DNA of 8,971 nucleotides. Source: an uncultured Collinsella sp. (GTDB lineage: Bacteria; Actinomycetota; Coriobacteriia; Coriobacteriales; Coriobacteriaceae). The first letter of the stretch is position 1. Each line of letters opens with the position of its first letter. Shown in pieces: positions 1 to 7,243 of this stretch. The stretch covers positions 1 to 8,971 of the forward strand of contig CAUAGV010000062.1 of the NCBI GenBank assembly GCA_958428675.1. The letters run 5' to 3'. The notes under the pieces were generated by a model that worked only from the letters and a program-made list of their open reading frames with translations, was not told the DNA's origin and ran no database searches. Made by a program: the position numbers and the translations under genes.

Positions 1-1908
1 GCCCAGACGGCAGGCGTTGCGGGCAACGTCGATAGCCACGTTGCCGCCGCCCACCACGATGGTGCGGCCGGGCAGTGCATCGATCTTGCCACTGTTAACC
101 TCGCGCAAGAAGTCGACGGCCACGGTCACATCCTCGGCATCCTCGCCCGGAATACTGGCAAGGCGGCCGCCCTGGCAACCAATGGCAACGTAGAAGGCCT
201 TAAAGCCCTGCGCGCGCAGCTCGTCGAGCGTCACGTCGCGACCGACTTCCACGCCATAGCGGAACTCGGCACCCATCAGGCGAATGACCTCAACCTCGGC
301 CTCGATAACATCCTTCTGCAGCTTAAAGCTGGGAATGCCGTAGGTGAGCATGCCGCCCGGACGCTCGTTCTTCTCGAACACGACGGGCTTGTAGCCCTTC
401 TCGGCCAGATAGAAGGCGCAAGACAGGCCGGCCGGACCGGCACCGATGATAGCGATCTTCTGATCGAAGCCGCCGGCACGCGTCGGAGTCACCACAGGTG
501 GGACATAGCGGGTCGCGGCATCCAGATCGCGCTGGGCGATAAACTTCTTGACCTCGTCGATAGCCACGGCGGCGTCCACACGGCCGCGGGTGCAGGCATC
601 CTCACAGCGGCGGTTGCACACACGGCCGCAGATAGCGGGCAGCGGGTTCTCGCGCTTGATGAGCGCCAACGCCTCGTCATAGCGGCCCTGCGCCGCGAGC
701 TTCAAATAGCCCTGAACGGCAACGTGCGCGGGGCAGGCCGTCTTGCAGGGCGCGGTGCCGGACTCATGCGTCTCGATGCGGTTGTCGTTGCGGTAGTTGG
801 GCGACCACTTGGTGTGGTCCCACTTGGTGGCATCGGGCAGCTCCTGGCGCGGATACTCGGGCACGCGGCCGCCGGCCTTTTTGCTACAGAGCTTCTGGCC
901 CAGTTTGGTGGCGCCGGCCGGACACACCTCAACGCAGCGACCGCAGGCCACGCACTTGTCCTTCTCGACCTTGGCGACGTAGGCCGAGCGCGACAGGTTG
1001 GGCGTGTTGAACAGTTGCGAGGTGCGCAGGGCGTAGCACACGTTGACGTTGCAGTTGCAGATGGCGAAGATCTTGTTCTCGCCGTCGATATTGGTGATCT
1101 GGTGCACAAAGCCGTTGTCCTCGGCCTGGCGCAAGATGTCGTAAACCTCGTCGCGGGTCACGTAATGGCCACGATCGGTCTCGACCACGTAGTCGGCCAT
1201 ATCGCCCACGGCGATGCACCAATCGGCCGGGTCGTCGGCGCAGCCCTCACCCATCACGCGACGACTCGCGCGGCAGCTGCAGGTGCTAGCGGCATATTTG
1301 CCATCGTATTTGTCGAGCCAATGCTCGATATGCTCGATCGGCACCGAGGTGCTCACGGCGTCGATAGCCTTCTCGACCGGAATGACATGCATGCCGATAC
1401 CGGCGCCTCCGGGCGGCACCATCGGCGTGGCCTTGGACAGCGGTCCCTTGGACGCCTGCTCAAAGAACTTGGCATAGACCGGATGCTCCTCGAGCTGGCT
1501 CACGCGCATGTTGAGGAACTCGGCGGAACCCGGCACCAGCATGGGCAGCACCCACTGCTTGGCGCGCTCGGGGTTTTCCCAGTTGTACTCAAGCAGACCC
1601 GTGTAGCTCATGTCGTCGAGCATCTTCTCGATATCGGCTTCGGGCATGCCGGTGAGCTTGACCATCTCGGGCAGCGTATAGGGACGGCGCATCTTCATCT
1701 TGCAGAGCACTTCGGCCTGCTCGTCGGTTGCGGCCTCGGCAAACGACCAGTACTCGTAGCCCAGCAGTTCGTCGCGATGCAGCAGACGGTTGGTGCAGTG
1801 CTCGCATAGCTTGACGATTGCCTCGCGCGGATGCTCCGGCAGCGGCGGCACAAACTCCGCGCCGATATCGGGCTCGGTGTAGCTAATCCCCGGTCCGTTG
1901 AGAATCAT
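1..1908 (-). CDS. Multi-cluster iron-sulfur, FAD/NAD(P)-binding oxidoreductase (GltD/DPD-like), 3' end outside window
   Basis: An uninterrupted frame of 636 codons runs off the left edge. The start at 1908 is preceded by a good ribosome site (AAGGGA, about 5 nt upstream). Domains in order are: a helical N-terminal part (1-200) with a CEHC pair at 35-38; a cysteine-rich stretch with C210, C212, C223 and C231, then CNCNVNVC at 284-291; a ferredoxin-type CxxCxxCxxxCP motif (C319, C322, C325, C329) for one 4Fe-4S cluster; a Fer4_20-type domain like that of dihydropyrimidine dehydrogenase and glutamate synthase small subunit (C388, C392, C427, C431, C435, C439); the FAD-binding GAGPAG at 489-494; and a second dinucleotide motif, GGGNVAIDVAR, at 620-630, of the NAD(P)H type. 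By family knowledge this is a cytoplasmic electron-transfer flavoprotein that moves electrons between NAD(P)H and an unknown partner or substrate. No signal peptide is visible. It is divergent from a TetR gene whose likely operators overlap its promoter. The substrate cannot be told from sequence. Confidence 0.88.
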   Translation of the reverse strand, partial: MILNGPGISYTEPDIGAEFVPPLPEHPREAIVKLCEHCTNRLLHRDELLGYEYWSFAEAATDEQAEVLCKMKMRRPYTLPEMVKLTGMPEADIEKMLDDMSYTGLLEYNWENPERAKQWVLPMLVPGSAEFLNMRVSQLEEHPVYAKFFEQASKGPLSKATPMVPPGGAGIGMHVIPVEKAIDAVSTSVPIEHIEHWLDKYDGKYAASTCSCRASRRVMGEGCADDPADWCIAVGDMADYVVETDRGHYVTRDEVYDILRQAEDNGFVHQITNIDGENKIFAICNCNVNVCYALRTSQLFNTPNLSRSAYVAKVEKDKCVACGRCVEVCPAGATKLGQKLCSKKAGGRVPEYPRQELPDATKWDHTKWSPNYRNDNRIETHESGTAPCKTACPAHVAVQGYLKLAAQGRYDEALALIKRENPLPAICGRVCNRRCEDACTRGRVDAAVAIDEVKKFIAQRDLDAATRYVPPVVTPTRAGGFDQKIAIIGAGPAGLSCAFYLAEKGYKPVVFEKNERPGGMLTYGIPSFKLQKDVIEAEVEVIRLMGAEFRYGVEVGRDVTLDELRAQGFKAFYVAIGCQGGRLASIPGEDAEDVTVAVDFLREVNSGKIDALPGRTIVVGGGNVAIDVARNACRLG

Positions 1909-1997
1909 GGTTGTCCCTTCTCTTGCCGCAGCCCGACGAGGCCGCAGCGCCCCTCTTTTTTTGCAGGCCGGGCATGCCCCCATGCCGTTCACCCGCC

Positions 1998-2049
1998 ATT
2001 GTTGACATTGTGTCAAAAATAGTATTGACGAACCGTCAACAATATTCAA
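1998..2049. promoter_or_regulatory. Divergent regulatory region with two palindromic operators and a minus-strand promoter
   Basis: Two perfect 6-3-6 palindromes lie 23 bp apart centre to centre: TTGACATTGTGTCAA at 2002-2016 and TTGACGAACCGTCAA at 2025-2039. The outermost half-sites also form a longer inverted pair, ATTGTTGAC (1998-2006) with GTCAACAAT (2035-2043). On the minus strand a candidate promoter reads TTGAAT (2044-2049), a 17-bp spacer and AATACT (2021-2026). The second palindrome would then sit between -35 and -10, and the first over the expected start of transcription. Binding by the adjacent TetR protein is inferred from position and symmetry, which are typical of that family. 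The plus-strand promoter for the regulator is not clear to me: TTGACG at 2025 has only a poor -10 at a 17-bp distance. Confidence 0.7.
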
Positions 2050-2097
2050 GACTGTTAGGCGAACGGTCCGGCAAAAGAGGATGAAAGGCGGCAGAAC

Positions 2098-2760
2098 ATG
2101 GGCAACACGTACGCAGATATCCCTGTGGCCGACGCCACTCTTGCGTCCGATAGCGCGGCAAAGCGCCTGACGGGCGACGAACGCCGTCGCGAGATTCTCG
2201 ATGCCGTGCGCACCGTAAGCTCCGAGCTGGGCGTGTCGCATCTATCCGTCTCGGCCGTGACCAAGCGAGCCGGCTGCACGCGCTCGCTGTTCTACCACTA
2301 CTTCGCCGAGATGGACGCCGCTGTCACCGCCGTCATGGACGAGGCAATCGACGGTTTTATCTCCGAACTCGAGCAGTGGAACGCCGGCCGCACGGTTGGC
2401 GACATCGAAGGCGCACTCGACACCGTCGCCCCGCTCTTTAAGCGCCTGGTCGCCAGCGGCCACGAGCTGCCGAGTACGCTCACCTCAAGCAGCGGCGCGC
2501 TCTACGGCGGCTTTTTGCACAACGTGGTCCAGCGTGTGGCGCAGTATATCTGCGACACCACCGTGGTGGATTTTGTCGCCCATCATGAGCTACGCATCGA
2601 CCATGTCTACGAGACGTTCTACACCCTCATCATGGGGTTGTTGATGTATATCCGCACGCACCCCGATGTGCCCGACGAGACGGTCAAGGAAATCATCGCC
2701 TCGACACTCCACATCGAGGGCTATACCGCCAAGTATCCGGAGCGCAAGCCCCAGGACTGA
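2098..2760 (+). CDS. TetR/AcrR-family transcriptional regulator
   Basis: This 220-residue protein has usual TetR length, with an unusually long N-terminal lead of about 25 residues before the DNA-binding domain. The helix-turn-helix lies at about 48-70 (LSVSAVTKRAGCTRSLFYHYF), with the hallmark YHYF at its end. The remaining helical part (about 75-210) is the ligand-binding and dimerisation domain, whose ligand cannot be predicted. A purine-rich AAAGGCGG lies about 8 nt upstream of the ATG. It is divergent from the iron-sulfur flavoprotein and 63 bp upstream of the DUF5692-type membrane gene on the same strand. It most likely represses one or both sides through the twin palindromes at 2002-2039, but that role is inferred. 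A 7-bp GC hairpin (2778-2784 with 2799-2805) without a T-run separates it from the next gene. Confidence 0.9.
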   Translation: MGNTYADIPVADATLASDSAAKRLTGDERRREILDAVRTVSSELGVSHLSVSAVTKRAGCTRSLFYHYFAEMDAAVTAVMDEAIDGFISELEQWNAGRTVGDIEGALDTVAPLFKRLVASGHELPSTLTSSSGALYGGFLHNVVQRVAQYICDTTVVDFVAHHELRIDHVYETFYTLIMGLLMYIRTHPDVPDETVKEIIASTLHIEGYTAKYPERKPQD

Positions 2761-2823
2761 CGACATTTGGCCAAACTGCCCGCGATCAGAAGAGGGGCCG
2801 CGGGCGTGTGAAAGGAGAGCAGC

Positions 2824-3831
2824 ATGCTGTTCGATGTTTGGGGTAGCGATACCCTTATCCACTGGGCCGGCTGGGCCATGGTCTTTATTGGCCTGATCGT
2901 GCTCAACGAGGTCGGCCGCCGCACCAAGCTGGGCGCGGCCATCATCTTTGGCGTGGCTCCGCTGGCCATGACCATCTACTGCGTCGCCATCGCCGTCGGC
3001 GTTTCGCAGGGCGCCGAGTGGGCGCTCACCAACCCCACCCATGTGTACCAGAACAGCTGGTTCCACTACGCCAAGGTATACGCGGCGCTTGCCGGTTGCT
3101 GGGGCTTCATCGCCATTAAGTATCAGTGGGGCAAGATCGGCAAGGCGCACTGGTTCCGCGCATGGCCGTTTGTGATCGTCGCCATCAACATCATGATCGC
3201 CGTCGTGTCCGACTTCGAGAGCGCCTATCACTTCTTTGTCCTGGGCCAGTCCACTTGGGTCACCTCCGAGGGCGCCACGCAGCTCGCCGGTTGGAATAAC
3301 GTGTTCAACGGCATCGCCGGAATCATCAACATCTTCTGCATGACCGGTTGGTGGAGCGTCTACGCCTCCGAGGACAAGACCGACATGCTGTGGCCCGACA
3401 TGACCTGGGTCTACATCATCGCCTACGACATCTGGAACTTCTGCTACACCTACAACTGCCTGCCCACCCACTCCTGGTTCTGCGGCTTTGCGCTGCTGCT
3501 GGCGCCCACCGTCGCCGCCTTTATCTGGAACAAGGGCGGCTGGATCCAGAACCGCGCCTTTACGCTTGCTATTTGGTGCATGTTTGCCCAGGTGTTCCCC
3601 TACTTCCAGGAGGAGTCCATCTTTGTGACCCACTCCACACTCGACCCCGGCGCCGCCACCGCGGTCTCCATCGCCGCGCTGATCGCCAACGTCGCCGCGA
3701 TCATCTACATCGCCTACCGCGCCAAGAAGCTCGGCCGCAATCCCTACAAGCAGGATGTCTTTGAGGGCACCAGCGATTGGGAGAAGGCTACCGCTCGCCG
3801 CGCCAAGGTGGATTACGCACACGCCGAATAA
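2824..3831 (+). CDS. Polytopic membrane protein, DUF5692 family-like
   Basis: A 335-residue integral membrane protein that I recognise, with moderate certainty, as the DUF5692 type; no function is established for that family to my knowledge. Hydrophobic segments lie near residues 13-29, 37-59, 81-99, 114-130, 156-180, 193-210, 217-235, 244-260 and 279-298, so about eight or nine spans. The C-terminal 36 residues are charged and probably cytoplasmic. It is strikingly rich in tryptophan (about 21) and has aromatic and acidic residues near the membrane (for example DFESAYHFF at 130-138, YDIWNFCYTYN at 201-211, FQEES at 261-265). The start has a strong site, AAAGGAG, at 2811-2817. It lies just downstream of the TetR gene and ahead of a strong terminator, so the two probably form one operon. 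A transporter or a membrane partner of the divergent flavoprotein are both possible; neither is shown. Confidence 0.8.
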   Translation: MLFDVWGSDTLIHWAGWAMVFIGLIVLNEVGRRTKLGAAIIFGVAPLAMTIYCVAIAVGVSQGAEWALTNPTHVYQNSWFHYAKVYAALAGCWGFIAIKYQWGKIGKAHWFRAWPFVIVAINIMIAVVSDFESAYHFFVLGQSTWVTSEGATQLAGWNNVFNGIAGIINIFCMTGWWSVYASEDKTDMLWPDMTWVYIIAYDIWNFCYTYNCLPTHSWFCGFALLLAPTVAAFIWNKGGWIQNRAFTLAIWCMFAQVFPYFQEESIFVTHSTLDPGAATAVSIAALIANVAAIIYIAYRAKKLGRNPYKQDVFEGTSDWEKATARRAKVDYAHAE

Positions 3832-3898
3832 CATATTTATCCCGTCCACATTTGGATGTAGGCAAACTTAGCCGATGCCGCAATCGCGCGTCATGCGC

Positions 3899-3940
3899 AG
3901 CCCCGGAAAGCGATTCGCCCGCTTTCCGGGGCTTTTTGTT
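3899..3940 (+). terminator. Intrinsic terminator after the TetR/DUF5692 operon
   Basis: A perfect 14-bp stem (AGCCCCGGAAAGCG at 3899-3912 with CGCTTTCCGGGGCT at 3920-3933) with a 7-nt loop is followed directly by TTTTGTT. It sits about 70 bp past the stop of the DUF5692-type gene. It marks the end of that operon and separates it from the next plus-strand gene. Confidence 0.92.
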
Positions 3941-4085
3941 GTTGCGCGCATTCACGCGCATATTCCATTCGCGCACACATTCAAAACCTCTCGCACAGAT
4001 AAAATCAGATTTCCAACCGCCTGACAGCCCTATGTGACCCCAATTTTGGGTACATTGTTGTCCCGATATTGAGCTTGGGGGATAT

Positions 4086-5588
4086 ATGAAAGATGAGACG
4101 ATGGGCCAAGAGGATGCGGTCCAAGATGCAGAAGCGTGTGCCGAGGCCCTGGAGAGTCTAGACCAGATCGCGCTGGCCGAGATTACGTTTGACGATTCGA
4201 GCGTTAATGTGCAGGATGAGCCGGAAATCGAGGCGCAGCTCGATGATCAGGATGCAAAAGACGATGGCGCCGCGCCCACCGAAGACGAGGCAGGTCACGA
4301 AGACACCGAAAGCGAGGCCGGCAATCAGCCCGAATCCGACACGGGCGAGGAAACCGTCTTGCTCGACAGCTTGCCGGCCGAGGATTCGCTGACCCGCGAG
4401 CTTCCTGGCCTGGGTTCCGCACCAGCCGTGGACGAGACCATCGCCATGGGCGATATTCCCCTGCCGTCCGTTCCCTCGGCACGCGAGGCCGAGGTTCGTC
4501 ATCGTAAGATGTCGCCCAAGCGCCGCAATCTGATGGTTGCCGGCGCTGTGGCCGTTGCGCTTGTCGCCGGCGGTGCAGGCTATGCTGTCTGGAACGGATA
4601 TCAGCAAGAGCAGGCTGCCGCTGTCGCCGCCAATGCCCACACGATGATGTCGGTGCAGATTGGCGTACATGCCGCGGGGCTCGACTGTTCCGCCGGCTCC
4701 AAGATTCCCGTACAAGTGAGTGGCCAGGATTCTGACGGATCCTCCGTGAGCGAAACACTCTATGTTGACGAGCACGGCCGTGGCATCAAACTGCTACCCG
4801 GTGACTACACGCTCTCCATCGCTGCCTCCCCCATCGCGTCCGACGGCACCATCTATACCGTCCCGACCACCAAGGCGCAGGTCACGATCAAGAGCGACGG
4901 ACAGGACCTAAGCAGCCAGGCCGCCTTTAAGCTCAAGGTGCCTTCGGCCGACACGGTAACCGACGACCAGATCGATGCCGCCGCCAAATATGCCGAGGAG
5001 GGAGGCGCGAGCTCCGCCGCCACCGCCAAGGTGCTCCAGCAGGCGGCAACCGCGCGGCGCGACGCCGCCGTCAATGCCGTGAGCGCGCAAAAGGCACAGG
5101 CGGCCCGTGATGCCGACGCCCGTCACAAGGCAACCGACCTCTACCAGCTCGATATCCCCGTCGAGTGGTACGGCAAGGTCGAGACTTGGCAAAATGGCAG
5201 CACGCTATGCATCTATCTTGCCGGCGACAGCGATACGCCGATTGTGACGCTCGTCGCGGTGCGCGAGGGCGAGAGCTTTACGCCCGATGAGGGCGATACG
5301 GTTTTGGGTGCGGCCAACCTAGGCAACGGTTATACCGTCTACGCCAGCGGCCCCATCTATCCGTACGTGGTGCCCCAGACCATCAACGGACGGACGCAGA
5401 ATCCCGTGTCAACCTACCCCATGGACACGGCCATTGAGCTTGTCGAGCTTACGACCGGCAACCGCTATACGTATAGCCAGATCAAGAACGTACTGGTCGG
5501 CAAAGACGGCAAAGCCGACGCCGCGACCAAACTTGAGACCGACTACCTCGCCCAGATTCTCCTGCCGAGCATCAAAGCCCAGGACTAG
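4086..5588 (+). CDS. Single-pass membrane protein with acidic cytoplasmic tail and extracytoplasmic domain, function unknown
   Basis: A 500-residue protein that I do not recognise. Residues 1-135 are strongly acidic and low in complexity, probably disordered. They are followed by a basic patch, RHRKMSPKRR (138-147), and one hydrophobic span at about 149-168, which predicts N-terminus in and C-terminus out. Outside, residues 205-270 look like a small beta domain with the pattern GRGIKLLPGDYTLSI, as in SpaA/Ig-like or carboxypeptidase-regulatory folds. Residues 290-350 are Ala-rich and probably helical (coiled-coil-like), and 355-470 form a further globular part beginning LDIPVEWYGKV. There is no LPXTG motif and no lipobox. 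ATG 4086 follows GGGGG about 5 nt upstream; the next in-frame ATG at 4101 is a less likely start. It appears monocistronic, ending 17 bp before a long inverted repeat. A role in envelope sensing or scaffolding would be a guess. Confidence 0.8.
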   Translation: MKDETMGQEDAVQDAEACAEALESLDQIALAEITFDDSSVNVQDEPEIEAQLDDQDAKDDGAAPTEDEAGHEDTESEAGNQPESDTGEETVLLDSLPAEDSLTRELPGLGSAPAVDETIAMGDIPLPSVPSAREAEVRHRKMSPKRRNLMVAGAVAVALVAGGAGYAVWNGYQQEQAAAVAANAHTMMSVQIGVHAAGLDCSAGSKIPVQVSGQDSDGSSVSETLYVDEHGRGIKLLPGDYTLSIAASPIASDGTIYTVPTTKAQVTIKSDGQDLSSQAAFKLKVPSADTVTDDQIDAAAKYAEEGGASSAATAKVLQQAATARRDAAVNAVSAQKAQAARDADARHKATDLYQLDIPVEWYGKVETWQNGSTLCIYLAGDSDTPIVTLVAVREGESFTPDEGDTVLGAANLGNGYTVYASGPIYPYVVPQTINGRTQNPVSTYPMDTAIELVELTTGNRYTYSQIKNVLVGKDGKADAATKLETDYLAQILLPSIKAQD

Positions 5589-5605
5589 CGGACCACAGCA
5601 CCCAG

Positions 5606-5714
5606 GGTAGCTAATTTGGGACGGGGCTTTTTTAGCTACCCTTGATGTTGTTTCGACTTTGCTGTTGGGCAGAGCAGAGGGTAGCTAAAAAGCCCCCGTC
5701 CCAAATTAGCTACC
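5606..5714. repeat. Long inverted repeat 1: two 36-bp units, GGTAGCTA-ended, core TGGGACGGGG
   Basis: The left unit (5606-5641) and right unit (5679-5714) are inverted copies that differ at two of 36 positions, separated by 37 nt. Each unit is itself closed by a short inverted pair: GGGTAGCTAA (5605-5614) with TTAGCTACCC (5632-5641) in the left, and GGTAGCTAA (5680-5688) with TTAGCTACC (5706-5714) in the right. The core TGGGACGGGG lies at 5617-5626 and, reversed, at 5694-5703. It lies between two convergent genes, so as RNA it could fold into a very long hairpin and act as a two-way transcription barrier, though no T-run follows the stem. It resembles paired REP-type palindromes in layout; assignment to a known family would need a genome search. 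Confidence 0.9.
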
Positions 5715-5730
5715 ACAGATCAATAAATGA

Positions 5731-7083
5731 TTAGGCAAGAAGCCACTTCCATGCGGGCACAACGTGTACCACACCGCGCTCACATGGAATATCGGCCTGC
5801 TCATCCATGGTAACGATTGTCGACTCACCAAGATCGAATTGGGCCATCGAGGCATCAAGCGCGGCAATTTCGCGCTCGCGCGTTTTCTCGCTTGCCATAT
5901 CCGTACTCACCTGAATCAGGCCATAAGCCTGCATAAGAAGCGCATCCCCGGCCACAAAGTCCACCTCATGGCTTTTATTCTTCTCTTTGATCAGCAGGCG
6001 GCAGACCGAACCGGACCGCACGGCTGGAGTCCTTCTTCTGAGCGCATTGAACACCGCAGTCTCGAGCCTCTGACCCTGATCAAATGCCGATGCGGGAGAG
6101 AATGCTCCGAACATCGCAGGATCGACAGCGTAGACTTTAGATGCGGACCGCGCATTATTTGCAAGTGAGCGCGTGAACTCCGGCACCGAAAACAACAGGT
6201 AGGCGTCCTCGTAATACTCAAGTAAGTCGCCGAGCGAATTACGACTGACGGGTATCTGCCTACTTTTGAACTCGTTGTACACCTTGTTCACTGACAGCTC
6301 TCGTGCCGAAGATGCCATACACCGCGTCAGGAACAGTGAAACCAAACGAGGGTTCTTGATGTCGTAGCGCTCAACGACGTCCATGGCGACCGTTCGCGAC
6401 GCATATTCCTGTAGCAGCTGAATCGCATCCGAGGGCGTCTGCTCTAGCGTCGCGATGAATCCCCCTCGCTCAAGATATCCGATCAGATGATGTCGAAGCA
6501 GTGCTGCATCGCTCGATGAAAAGGGTGCATCCGGCTCAGGAACGCTCCCCGTCTTATATCGGACGTATTCCGAAAAACTCAACGGAAACAGCTCTCGCAC
6601 AAGAGAGCGGCCCCTGAACTCGCTCTTAAGTTCCGAGGACAGCATCTTAGAAGAAGATCCCGTCACGTAGACGGTCGCTTTCTCCGTATCGACCACACGC
6701 CGCAGAAACGCACCCCATTCGGGAATTTCCTGGATTTCATCGAAGAAAATGTAGGCACCCTCGGTTCGAGCAGCAGGATATAGCGCATAGAATGTATCGA
6801 GCACGTCCGCTAGCAGCGACGGCTCATACGGACGCAAGCGCTCATCCTCACAATTGAAATAAAGCATCCGGTCAAGGTCGATACCTTGACCCTGAAGCCG
6901 CTGCATCTCCTGATACAGGCGATACGTCTTTCCACAACGACGGGCTCCCACAATCACATTTACGATGTTGTCGCGCTTGGGTTCCTGCGGGTTTCCCAGA
7001 TCAAGGTCGCGCTCAAAGACCTGTGGAACTCCTTGTTGCTCAAAGTCCTTTATTTTCTGGGCCACCAAGTCGTTGAATGCCAT
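5731..7083 (-). CDS. AAA ATPase with C-terminal DUF4143 domain (AAA_14/DUF4143 family)
   Basis: A 450-residue protein of the usual length for this family. An N-terminal P-loop ATPase has Walker A GARRCGKT (46-53), Walker B YIFFDEIQ (111-118), a sensor-like TGSSSKML (141-148) and the family hallmark FRGRS..ELFPLSFSEY (156-173). A winged-helix-like middle (about 262-303) follows. The C-terminal DUF4143 part has E341, EVDF at 373-376 and IQVS at 390-393, in the spacing of a PD-(D/E)XK nuclease-like fold. Such proteins are widespread accessory genes of archaea and bacteria whose role is unsettled; no nuclease activity can be claimed here. GGAGA lies a few nt upstream of ATG 7083. The gene and its upstream DNA are visibly more AT-rich than the neighbours, and it is bracketed by related palindromic repeats, which suggests horizontal gain. 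It is probably monocistronic, with a promoter at 7092-7170. Confidence 0.92.
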   Translation of the reverse strand: MAFNDLVAQKIKDFEQQGVPQVFERDLDLGNPQEPKRDNIVNVIVGARRCGKTYRLYQEMQRLQGQGIDLDRMLYFNCEDERLRPYEPSLLADVLDTFYALYPAARTEGAYIFFDEIQEIPEWGAFLRRVVDTEKATVYVTGSSSKMLSSELKSEFRGRSLVRELFPLSFSEYVRYKTGSVPEPDAPFSSSDAALLRHHLIGYLERGGFIATLEQTPSDAIQLLQEYASRTVAMDVVERYDIKNPRLVSLFLTRCMASSARELSVNKVYNEFKSRQIPVSRNSLGDLLEYYEDAYLLFSVPEFTRSLANNARSASKVYAVDPAMFGAFSPASAFDQGQRLETAVFNALRRRTPAVRSGSVCRLLIKEKNKSHEVDFVAGDALLMQAYGLIQVSTDMASEKTREREIAALDASMAQFDLGESTIVTMDEQADIPCERGVVHVVPAWKWLLA

Positions 7084-7091
7084 GATTCTCC

Positions 7092-7170
7092 AATCTTGCT
7101 TATATGCTAATCAAGATTATATCGATTCTTGATTAGCAGGAGAGCAAGATTTATGCGTATCTTGATTAAT
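7092..7170 (-). promoter_or_regulatory. AT-rich promoter with nested palindromes upstream of the AAA/DUF4143 gene
   Basis: A perfect -10 box TATAAT (minus strand, 7116-7121) lies about 33 bp upstream of the ATPase start. It falls within a perfect 12-bp inverted repeat, TGCTAATCAAGA (7105-7116) with TCTTGATTAGCA (7127-7138). Around it is a second pair, AATCTTGCT (7092-7100) with AGCAAGATT (7143-7151). The motif TCTTGATTA occurs again at 7160-7168. No good -35 is found at 17 bp; the nearest, TTGCTC (7142-7147), would need a 20-bp spacer. The layout suggests operator sites for a repressor, which may be encoded elsewhere or be the ATPase itself; both are inference. Confidence 0.65.
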
Positions 7171-7243
7171 TGGTAAGCAAATGTTTCTGTTACTGGTCTC
7201 CCGGAGGATGTCGAACGGCTGAGGAGCCACCAAGCTCGAGAGA

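Noticed and set aside
724..1809. A 361-codon plus-strand open frame
   Set aside because: It lies fully antisense to the iron-sulfur flavoprotein, whose frame is open for 636 codons with intact cofactor motifs. The plus-strand product is low-complexity with no domain, as expected from G/C-rich third positions.
2002..2030. TTGACA at 2002 as a plus-strand -35 box for the TetR gene
   Set aside because: At a 17-bp distance the -10 would be TTGACG, a poor match. Both TTGAC copies are better explained as operator half-sites.
2778..2805. A 7-bp GC hairpin between the TetR and DUF5692-type genes
   Set aside because: No T-run follows and the gap is only 63 bp, so I do not call a terminator. It may only affect mRNA stability.
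2590..3849. A 419-codon minus-strand open frame
   Set aside because: Antisense to the DUF5692-type gene and to the end of the TetR gene, both of which have coherent products and ribosome sites. The translation is Gly/Asp/His-rich without any recognisable fold.
4021..4085. Promoter and CCCAA/TTGGG palindrome upstream of the acidic-tail membrane protein
   Set aside because: Candidate boxes (TACATT, GATATT) have no convincing -35 at proper distance, and the palindrome has only a 2-nt loop. A promoter must exist here but I cannot place it.
4158..4775. Minus-strand open frames under the acidic-tail membrane protein
   Set aside because: Shadow frames of a gene with a coherent topology; no ribosome site or domain.
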